From positions 1-40,583 of IMG/VR virus record IMGVR_UViG_3300042914_003630: a stretch of 40,583 nucleotides of DNA; one strand, written 5' to 3'. Shown here one piece after another: positions 24,624 through 30,701 of the stretch. Source of the DNA: a virus. Position 1 is the stretch's first letter, and each line of letters begins with the position of its first letter. A program made the position numbers and the translations under genes. Under the pieces are notes generated by a model that saw only the letters and a list, made by a program, of their open reading frames with translations, did no database searches and was not told where the DNA came from.

Positions 24624-25606
24624 GAATACAAAACCTCCTCAAAAACTGTGTTCCATTTATTTATAAACTGATTTAAATTATATTTTTCTTTAATTGTTTT
24701 TTGTGCATTTAAGCCAAGCTCTCTTGCACGACTCGGATTGTCTAGTAATTCTTGGCAGTATTTTTTTAACTCATTAGGGTTATTGCTAATTAGTCCGTTT
24801 TCTCCATGCTGTATAATTTCTGGTATCATACATGTAGCTGTAGATACAATAGCACAACCACACGCCATAGCTTCCATCATAGACATTGGTACGGGCGAAT
24901 GAATCGAAGTATTCAGAAATATGCTTGATTTATTATAAATATCTTTTAGTTCATCCAATGTTGTCGCCGCCTCCGAAAGCCCGGGATTTTTTCCCGCTAC
25001 TCTGATTGGTTTTTGTTGACTGGAATTAAAACTAACTACATCTTTCCATAGCTCCCATCCACAGGCCCAGTCTCGACTTGACCAATAATTCACAACAGAT
25101 AACAGCACATTATCTCTTTCTTTTTGTTCGTCTAGCCAAAAATCGGTATCCATACCATGATTAATAAACCTAGAATTATTTTTATTATAGCCCCAGCTAT
25201 TCATATTAAATTCTGAGATAAATGTAGTTAAATCTACTTTTACAGACTGAAACGCATATTTTTGCTGATCTAAATTGTATCTGATATCGGGCAAGACATG
25301 ACAGTGTCTAATGATTGGTATATTACAATACTCTTGAATATCTTGAGCTACATTAATTCTTTCATCAGACGTATGCACCAATATAAGGTCAAACTCTTGA
25401 TGATATGGTATTTGATTAATAATGTGATAATTTTCTGGCACTGGGGCGTATGAAGAATCCCACTCCTTTCCATTTTTTAAACAAAAGAAATTATGCCCGG
25501 TTTTACATAGATTGGATTCATATCTTTCGTGGGTTGCTCCAACAACTATAATATTTAGGGGTTTTTCTCTAGTTGCCTGTCTAATCAAAGATTTAAGTAA
25601 GTCCAT
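24620..25606 (-). CDS. GT4-family (GT-B) glycosyltransferase
   Basis: This is a 328-aa protein. The N-terminal Rossmann half has 'LNIIVVGATHERYESNL', and the C-terminal half has 'VLLSVVNYWSSRDWACGWEL' and 'PIRVAGKNPGL'. It also has 'FLNTSIHSPVPMSMMEAMAC' followed by 'GCAIVSTATCMIPEIIQHGE' with NG, i.e. the E-x7-E region (here P-M-S-M-M-E-A-M-A-C-G) that holds the nucleotide sugar. The final helix 'KYNLNQFINKWNTVFEEVL' is normal. It is a retaining-type transferase with unknown donor. GGGAG lies 8 nt upstream. It overlaps the upstream GT4 gene by 14 nt and the methyltransferase-like gene by 4 nt. Confidence 0.85.
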   Translation of the reverse strand: MDLLKSLIRQATREKPLNIIVVGATHERYESNLCKTGHNFFCLKNGKEWDSSYAPVPENYHIINQIPYHQEFDLILVHTSDERINVAQDIQEYCNIPIIRHCHVLPDIRYNLDQQKYAFQSVKVDLTTFISEFNMNSWGYNKNNSRFINHGMDTDFWLDEQKERDNVLLSVVNYWSSRDWACGWELWKDVVSFNSSQQKPIRVAGKNPGLSEAATTLDELKDIYNKSSIFLNTSIHSPVPMSMMEAMACGCAIVSTATCMIPEIIQHGENGLISNNPNELKKYCQELLDNPSRARELGLNAQKTIKEKYNLNQFINKWNTVFEEVLYS

Positions 25607-26696
25607 TCAATATCTCCCGAATAATTTTCCCTACTGACTGATGACTAAATTTTTCTTTAGTTTCTTTAGAAAGTTTTTCTTTATTGCTTATAAGATAATC
25701 TTTATTTTCATAAACCGATCTCATGGTTGATCTTAAAGACTGTACATTGATATCTTCCCACATTTCTGCGGAACTTTGAATTTCTGGGAGGGCTTGCTGC
25801 ATACCAAAACAATCATCTATGCTAGACTGAATTCCGCAAGAGTTACTCATCGCATAAGTAGCTGTACCAGTATTATTGGTATAAATTAAATTTAATCCTA
25901 GAGCCTGCGCCTCTAATGCAGGAATGCAACAGGCTTCTCCGTGACTGGAACAAACAAAAGTATGACATTGATTAAGGATAGATATATAATCATCATTTTT
26001 CATATGTCCACAAATAACAGAAATGTTTTGGTATTTTTTTCTTATTTTAAGCCCGGACTTTATATATTCATTTAGTTTATTAAATTCTGCCATACAATGA
26101 TCGCTATTCATGTTTGAACTTAGTTTAATAAATAAATTAACCGGTTCTGCTGGATGAAACTCTGTATAGAATGCCCTTAGTAAGGCCGACAGATTCTTTC
26201 TATTATTCCACTCTCCAATAAAGCAAAAATTAAACACATTTTCTAGCTCGGATATCGACGCTGTTCTTTTGTTAATATTGTACTTTTCTGGATCAATGCT
26301 GTATGTTACAACATCAATAGGTATTGATACTTGGCTACGTATGGATGCTTCTTTGTTTTGATCGCACATTACCCAAGCTCTGTCTAGTAAATTTATATAT
26401 TTATGCCATTTACTAAAATAAAAATCTTGTGATTCAACACAATAAAACCCAACATTTTTAATTTTGGAATTATAGTAATAATGCTTTGGTAAACAGTGCT
26501 GAATACAAATACTTGCCCCTGTTACTTGTTTTTTTTCAAGGCTTTCTATGATTGGGTTAGTGCCTCTTTGTGGTCCGAAAGAAATAGCTCTTGGTACAAC
26601 ATCAATACCAACAGAGTGCATAGCTAAAATATTTGCTTCAGCCGCAGACCCCCAGCCCCCTACATCTTTATAATTCCCTATGTATAAAACTTTCAT
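25593..26696 (-). CDS. GT4-family (GT-B) glycosyltransferase
   Basis: This is a 367-aa protein starting at ATG 26696 (MKVLYIGNYKDVGGWGSAAE), with AGGA about 10 nt upstream; the longer reading uses TTG. 'GWGSAAEANILAM' is the typical N-terminal acceptor loop. The donor domain has 'FNFCFIGEWNNRKNLSALLR', 'ISVICGHMKNDDYISILNQC' and 'FVCSSHGEACCIPALEAQAL' with GLNLIYTN (E-x7-E: E-A-C-C-I-P-A-L-E). It would transfer a sugar in the cytoplasm. The start overlaps the preceding stop as ATGA. It forms a run of three GT-B genes (24620-28318) at the operon's promoter-proximal end. Confidence 0.85.
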   Translation of the reverse strand: MKVLYIGNYKDVGGWGSAAEANILAMHSVGIDVVPRAISFGPQRGTNPIIESLEKKQVTGASICIQHCLPKHYYYNSKIKNVGFYCVESQDFYFSKWHKYINLLDRAWVMCDQNKEASIRSQVSIPIDVVTYSIDPEKYNINKRTASISELENVFNFCFIGEWNNRKNLSALLRAFYTEFHPAEPVNLFIKLSSNMNSDHCMAEFNKLNEYIKSGLKIRKKYQNISVICGHMKNDDYISILNQCHTFVCSSHGEACCIPALEAQALGLNLIYTNNTGTATYAMSNSCGIQSSIDDCFGMQQALPEIQSSAEMWEDINVQSLRSTMRSVYENKDYLISNKEKLSKETKEKFSHQSVGKIIREILNGLT

Positions 26697-28318
26697 AAAC
26701 AATTCATCCTATGAGATTCCCATGTATTATAATATTCTCTTAGACTTACTATCTGCTTATAAGCATCTTGGTAGCTAAAAGCTTTCATTTTTAAAGCATC
26801 TTTATTATGGCTTTCATTAATATAATAAGAGCTTAAATTTTCTACTGTTGCCTTATATGTTAATTCTTTAAGCAGTCTTCTCCATAAAAAGCTGCCTAGC
26901 AATTCTGGCTTACATAAAACTTCGCATATTAAAAAATTAGCTTGATCGAGCGGTGACTTTAGCGATTCGTCTATTGCTTTTGGCTTTCTTATATCTGCCG
27001 GGGACTTCCATGTTTTACTATCTTCTTTTATATCACAAGACTTGAAATAGTCTATCCATCTAGAGGCGGTTTTATCCCAATTATAGCAAGATAATGTTTT
27101 TATGTACGTGTCTCTACCCATCTTTGTCAATTCTTCTTTTGTTTTTGACGTAAGATTATGTAAGATGCTAATAAAGTCCTCATTATCCGGCACTGCTCTT
27201 TTACATCCTGTCTCTGGCTCTAGAACAAATTCTTTGACCTTTATAGGAATAGCATTGATATTTTTAATAACAGAAGACATGGCCGAATAATCGATAGAGC
27301 ACAATACATTGCCACATTGGGCCGCTTCTAGTTGAGGCATACCAAAGCCTTCGCTGTTGGCGTATTGTACATAGATATCGAATACATTGTAGACTTTAGC
27401 TAATTCAGTTTCAGACAAAGGGTTATTAATGCCGCAAATACCAGCGGTGAAATTATTACATTTATTACAATATTTTACAATATCGCTAAAAAATGAACAT
27501 GTGATGTCGCTACATTTTGAACACTTGTAAGTAAATAAAACCTTATTAGTAAGACCGTTCTGTATTAATAAATTAGGTATATCCCATCCCACATCGGGGA
27601 AAGATGTATGACAATAAAGATAAACATCCTCTCTAGATGATTGGTCCAAGAATTTTCTAAACGAATAAAATAAATCTGGGTATAATTTGCGGCGCTGATT
27701 ACGCATGACTGTGCCAATAATATATGGGGCACCGTCCATACCAAAAGCACTTCTTAGTCTTGCCTTATCTTTAATTGGATAAAAATTATTAGAAGCACAC
27801 GGAGAAGCCACGGTAACAAAATTATTAAACTGCCCCTGTTTTCTTAATGTCTCTATACCAAACTCTGAATATGTAAAAATAGCATCGGCTTTAGAGTAAG
27901 TATCTATCCATTCTATGTTTTGTGGTTCGGCATCTACCGTAGGCATTAATGCTAGGTTATAAAAATTTCTAAATGGAGAACTTTGCTCAAATGAAACCAT
28001 CCAAAAATCTCTAATATCAAAAACAAAATTTGGCTTATAGGATAATAAGATAGAATTAAAAGAAAACTCCCCAAATTCTGCTGTGGGCGATTTTTTGTAT
28101 GCTTCAAATTCCGGCGTATTATTCTTCGGCTTATTAGCAAAAACCGTCCAAGGAACATTTTTGATCTTTGGATCATCTTCGCTACAATAGCATGCCAGCT
28201 CGGCAATTTCAAAGTCTTCAACTTGATTTAGTCTACTTAATACTTCTTTAGAATAAACAGAGTATCCAGTCGGTAGCTGTGAAAATTCTGTTACCATTAG
28301 TATCTTTTTTTTGGCCAT
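26693..28318 (-). CDS. GT4-like glycosyltransferase with an internal zinc-finger-like insertion
   Basis: This is a 541-aa protein, the largest enzyme of the operon. The start at 28318 (MAKKKILMVTEFSQLPTGYS) has GGAG 5-8 nt upstream. The longer frame would begin inside the terminator hairpin. The first domain has 'LPTGYSVYSKEVLSRL'. The donor domain has 'YIIGTVMRNQRRKLYPDLFY', then 'YVQYANSEGFGMPQLEAAQC' (E-x7-E). Between them, about residues 260-310, is a Cys-rich insertion ('KCSKCSDITCSFFSDIVKYC' and NKC...C) with about seven Cys, probably binding zinc. About 140 extra C-terminal residues form a helical domain ('NLSSYYINESHNKDALKMKA'). It is the first gene after the terminator, and its product probably starts the pathway or acts on a distinct acceptor. 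Confidence 0.8.
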   Translation of the reverse strand: MAKKKILMVTEFSQLPTGYSVYSKEVLSRLNQVEDFEIAELACYCSEDDPKIKNVPWTVFANKPKNNTPEFEAYKKSPTAEFGEFSFNSILLSYKPNFVFDIRDFWMVSFEQSSPFRNFYNLALMPTVDAEPQNIEWIDTYSKADAIFTYSEFGIETLRKQGQFNNFVTVASPCASNNFYPIKDKARLRSAFGMDGAPYIIGTVMRNQRRKLYPDLFYSFRKFLDQSSREDVYLYCHTSFPDVGWDIPNLLIQNGLTNKVLFTYKCSKCSDITCSFFSDIVKYCNKCNNFTAGICGINNPLSETELAKVYNVFDIYVQYANSEGFGMPQLEAAQCGNVLCSIDYSAMSSVIKNINAIPIKVKEFVLEPETGCKRAVPDNEDFISILHNLTSKTKEELTKMGRDTYIKTLSCYNWDKTASRWIDYFKSCDIKEDSKTWKSPADIRKPKAIDESLKSPLDQANFLICEVLCKPELLGSFLWRRLLKELTYKATVENLSSYYINESHNKDALKMKAFSYQDAYKQIVSLREYYNTWESHRMNCL

Positions 28319-28323
28319 AAAGT

Positions 28324-28327
28324 CTCC
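28324..28327 (-). promoter_or_regulatory. GGAG ribosome binding site that fixes the start of the first glycan gene
   Basis: On the minus strand the order is terminator T-tract, GGAG, then ATG at 28318. This places the start at MAKKKILM rather than at the longer in-frame codon at 28357, which falls inside the hairpin. Confidence 0.8.
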
Positions 28328-28330
28328 AAT

Positions 28331-28355
28331 AAATAAAGGCCCGCTTTCACGGGCC
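28331..28355 (-). terminator. Intrinsic terminator or attenuator between SSB gene and glycan operon
   Basis: On the minus strand GGCCCG-TGAAAG-CGGGCC forms a perfect 6-bp GC stem (28338-28355), followed by a T-rich run (TTTATTT). It begins 5 nt after the SSB stop. It would end most replication-operon transcripts before the glycan genes. Only ~20 nt separate it from the next start, so any glycan promoter would have to lie upstream within the SSB region, or expression would rely on read-through. Confidence 0.85.
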
Positions 28356-28360
28356 AAGCT

Positions 28361-28690
28361 TTAATCTTCTTTATTAGAAGGAAAAATCTTAAAGTGGTTT
28401 ACTCTAAAACTTATTTTTTGTTTTCTATCGCCTTCCGGCGTATTCCACTTTTGTTGCCGGGCAGATGCATTTACTACTAAGTAGTCGCCCTTTTTGGCAT
28501 GCTTATAAATTGTTTCTGCTCCAGAATCCCAGATTTCAAAATCAAGATAATCATATCTCTTTTTATTTACTCCGTCATTATCTTTCCATGTTTCTTCTAC
28601 ACTCAATGTAAAAGTTACCAATTTTGTTCCGTTTAAATCTTTAGAAATTGGCTCTTGTGCTAATCTACCTAAAAATTGACAATTGTTCAT
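28361..28690 (-). CDS. ssb: Single-stranded DNA-binding protein
   Basis: This 109-aa protein has a bacterial-type OB fold. It starts 'MNNCQFLGRLAQEPISKDLN' (the N-x-x-x-x-G-R-L-x-x-[DE]-P pattern), with 'KLVTFTLSVEETW' then 'KRYDYLDFEIWDSGAETIYK', 'KGDYLVVNASARQQKW' and 'ISFRVNHFKIFPSN', all standard SSB strands. It binds and protects single-stranded DNA at the fork. It ends soon after the OB fold in 'PSNKED', with no long linker and no acidic D-D-x-x-F tip, so it may not recruit host partners as E. coli SSB does. It begins 9 nt after the polymerase C-half gene, and is thus co-transcribed with it and followed by a terminator. Confidence 0.92.
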   Translation of the reverse strand: MNNCQFLGRLAQEPISKDLNGTKLVTFTLSVEETWKDNDGVNKKRYDYLDFEIWDSGAETIYKHAKKGDYLVVNASARQQKWNTPEGDRKQKISFRVNHFKIFPSNKED

Positions 28691-28699
28691 GACACTCTC

Positions 28700-29821
28700 C
28701 TAAATTTGACAAACTTTATCTACAATAAAACCATCTTTGCTATCTGAAGGTTTTCCAATAAGTATCACAGTATTTCCTTCGTATAGCATTTTTTTATACT
28801 GATCATAAGAATCTGGAAAAACAATAACGGAATCTAAAATAGCACTATGGTCTGAAACAGACAAGAATGCCATTTTTTTACCCTTATTCTTTCCCTCTTT
28901 CTTAATAACATACTCTCTCAATCCATTAATAGTAACACCAAGGTTAGCCGGGCCTTTAACAATTCCCTGATAAATTTCCTTACATTCTGCATTGATTATA
29001 TCAGTATCACCCATATCGCTAGCTGCACATGTCATCGGAATGCCCATATAGTATTCTTCTTTCTCTGCTATCCAAGAAGCGTGATCATTTAGATCTGTTG
29101 GAGGATTATCAAGTAGCTTTTTTATGCCCATTAGTATGTCTAATCTCGGTTTATTAACTTTAAAATTATGTATCAAAACGTTAATATGGTGAGATAAAGA
29201 TTCTGTATACTCAACATTATTCTTAATAAAATCTACCTCTCTTTGCGTGAGTTTTTTCCATGCATCATACTCAAATAACATCCTGTTTCTAGAAACAGTG
29301 TTTAGTTTATTATTAAAAATACCACACGATATCATGGCTATAAAAGCCCGCTTATTTATTTTATTAGCAAAATTACATAGTACCGATATCCAATCTAGCT
29401 CTTTAATAGTATTAGGCAGTAGAGACAATATTTTCTCTGATTCGGACTCGCCAATATCTTTCACTAAAGAAATACCAAAATAGATTTTATCTTTATGTAT
29501 AGTAAAATCTTTATATAAATTACCAAGCCTCGGTGGCAATACATCTACATTATGTATCTTGCTATCATATATCAAGCCCCGAATTTCTTCTTGAGTATCG
29601 GGCTTACGTCTAGCATGATTTAAATAAACTTCATAGAACTTGTGAATACTTTTTGCCTTACATAAAGCGCTCCAATAAGCGTTGAGTCCATAAGATACAG
29701 AATGTGAATTAGATACAGCTATGCCATCACCATAAAATATATGGTCTTCTGATCGCACCTCTATATCCATAGTTGGAATTATTCCTATTTTATTACATCT
29801 AATAATTTTTGCAGTATGCAT
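28700..29821 (-). CDS. dnaE: DNA polymerase III alpha (DnaE) C-terminal part, preceded by intein C-half
   Basis: This is a 373-aa protein. Residues 1-38 are the intein C-half (see separate entry), and residues 39-373 are the DnaE C-terminal portion. The extein starts 'SHSVSYGLNAYWSALCKAKS', the conserved fingers segment that follows FN[K/R] in DnaE proteins. It continues with a tandem helix region ('LVKDIGESESEKILSLLPNT') and an OB-fold ('LGVTINGLREYVIKKEGK' and 'KKMAFLSVSDHSAILDSVIV'). It is not an independent polymerase: catalytic Asp residues are on the N-part (30702-33386). AGGAG sits 8-12 nt before its ATG, inside the nuclease gene's 3' end. Trans-splicing to the N-part would give about 1134 aa, close to E. 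coli DnaE (1160). Confidence 0.93.
   Translation of the reverse strand: MHTAKIIRCNKIGIIPTMDIEVRSEDHIFYGDGIAVSNSHSVSYGLNAYWSALCKAKSIHKFYEVYLNHARRKPDTQEEIRGLIYDSKIHNVDVLPPRLGNLYKDFTIHKDKIYFGISLVKDIGESESEKILSLLPNTIKELDWISVLCNFANKINKRAFIAMISCGIFNNKLNTVSRNRMLFEYDAWKKLTQREVDFIKNNVEYTESLSHHINVLIHNFKVNKPRLDILMGIKKLLDNPPTDLNDHASWIAEKEEYYMGIPMTCAASDMGDTDIINAECKEIYQGIVKGPANLGVTINGLREYVIKKEGKNKGKKMAFLSVSDHSAILDSVIVFPDSYDQYKKMLYEGNTVILIGKPSDSKDGFIVDKVCQI
29708..29821 (-). other. Split intein C-half (38 aa) of DnaE
   Basis: It encodes 38 residues ending '...MDIEVRSEDHIFYGDGIAVSN' before the extein Ser. This shows block F ('MDIEVRSEDHIFYGDGI', the usual D-I-x-V-x-x-x-H-x-F pattern) and block G ('AVSN' then Ser at +1). 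The terminal Asn and +1 Ser are the residues needed for branch resolution and transesterification. The penultimate residue is Ser instead of the usual His. At 38 residues it matches the length of known split-intein C-halves. No endonuclease domain is attached; the nuclease is a separate gene overlapping its start. Confidence 0.92.
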
Positions 29822-30672
29822 TCAATATCTCCTAGAATGTCTGATTCCCAAAATCTTATCAATTTTATATTATTATTTTTACAAAATTTATTTTTCTTAA
29901 TATCTCTAATGGCATTTCTTTTTTGCGTAGATGTTTTCGGTCCATCTTTGTATATCTTGGGATTACTGTGCCAATAATCTCCATCTATTTCTATACATAT
30001 ATTATAGTCAATGAGATAAAAATCAAAAGACCAATATTCGATTCTTTTTTCTTGTTCGTAGTTTATGTTATTGGCTTCTAATAAATCTTTAAATTTTCGA
30101 CATGGTAAAGTATCATTTTGTTTAAAAATGCCTTCTTTGATTAATCTTAATGTATTCTCTCTTAATTTCTGTTTAGTTTCTTCGGTATGTTTATGTCCAG
30201 TATGTCCATGTACAGATCTTTTTTTAGCTGACTCGCTTTGTTTTTGTTTAGTTTCTACTGACGGCTTTCTACCTATGGCTTTATCTGATATTCTTTTCAT
30301 TAAGTCAGAATTTTCTTTATTCAATCCGTTGTTCCAAGGTATTTTTCCAAACATCGGATTATTGCTTCCGACCCTATTGGTTTTTGCTTCTTGTGACCAT
30401 TTTTTTACACCTTCATTTAAACCACATGCTATCTTTTTATATCTAATATTAGAGCCATCTAATATGACCGTTAGTTTTTTATTGCACGCACCGCAAGGAC
30501 AGCTTGGGCCATATCCAAAATAGTCTGTTAAGGATAACTCATGACATTCTTCTATATGCTTTTTAAAACATTGAGATTTATAAACCCCTGTCCCTCCATA
30601 TTGTTTTACCATTTCTGATAAAGAATAATTACATATTTTACAAAACTCCCATTCTTTCTTTTCTATAATCAT
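29785..30672 (-). CDS. EDxHD (Vsr-like) homing endonuclease nested between the DnaE split-intein halves
   Basis: This is a 295-aa protein. Residues ~10-85 form a zinc-finger-type module ('FCKICNYSLSEMVKQYGG', 'CFKKHIEECHELSLTDYFG' and 'CPCGACNKKLTV'). Residues ~100-175 contain NUMOD3-like DNA-binding repeats ('SNNPMFGKIPWNNGL', 'HGHTGHKHTEETKQKLRE'). Residues ~205-290 form the Vsr-like nuclease ('YEQEKRIEYWSFDFYLIDYN', 'ICIEIDGDYWHSNPKIYKDG' and later 'RDIKKNKFCKNNNIKLIRFW'), with E, D, E-I-D-G, W-H and D as expected for the EDxHD family. It would cut an inteinless dnaE or nearby site. It has its own perfect AGGAGG 9 nt upstream, starts 29 nt after the N-half stop, and overlaps the C-half gene by 37 nt. 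It is more elaborate than the nuclease at 11373-12116 and only distantly related to it. Confidence 0.9.
   Translation of the reverse strand: MIIEKKEWEFCKICNYSLSEMVKQYGGTGVYKSQCFKKHIEECHELSLTDYFGYGPSCPCGACNKKLTVILDGSNIRYKKIACGLNEGVKKWSQEAKTNRVGSNNPMFGKIPWNNGLNKENSDLMKRISDKAIGRKPSVETKQKQSESAKKRSVHGHTGHKHTEETKQKLRENTLRLIKEGIFKQNDTLPCRKFKDLLEANNINYEQEKRIEYWSFDFYLIDYNICIEIDGDYWHSNPKIYKDGPKTSTQKRNAIRDIKKNKFCKNNNIKLIRFWESDILGDIECILQKLLDVIK
29829..29833 (-). promoter_or_regulatory. AGGAG ribosome binding site for the intein-C/DnaE-C gene
   Basis: AGGAG lies 8 nt before ATG 29821, within the last 50 nt of the nuclease reading frame. It shows that the C-half is translated independently and is not read through from the upstream ORFs. 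Confidence 0.8.
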
Positions 30673-30679
30673 TAGTATG

Positions 30680-30685
30680 CCTCCT
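30680..30685 (-). promoter_or_regulatory. AGGAGG ribosome binding site for the nested homing endonuclease
   Basis: A full anti-Shine-Dalgarno match, AGGAGG, lies in the 29-nt gap between the intein N-half stop (30702-30704) and the nuclease ATG (30672). The nuclease is therefore set up for independent, efficient translation rather than being part of an intein polypeptide. Confidence 0.85.
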
Positions 30686-30701
30686 GTTAATAAAACCCAT
30701 A

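Noticed and set aside
12109-28318. A bacterial capsule or O-antigen locus from a host contig
   Set aside because: No flippase, polymerase, chain-length or export genes, and the cluster is flanked on both sides by phage replication and structural genes on the same contiguous sequence.
28319-28357. Longer N-terminus for the first glycan gene
   Set aside because: The extension lies in the terminator hairpin; ATG 28318 has GGAG just upstream and begins with a typical GT sequence.
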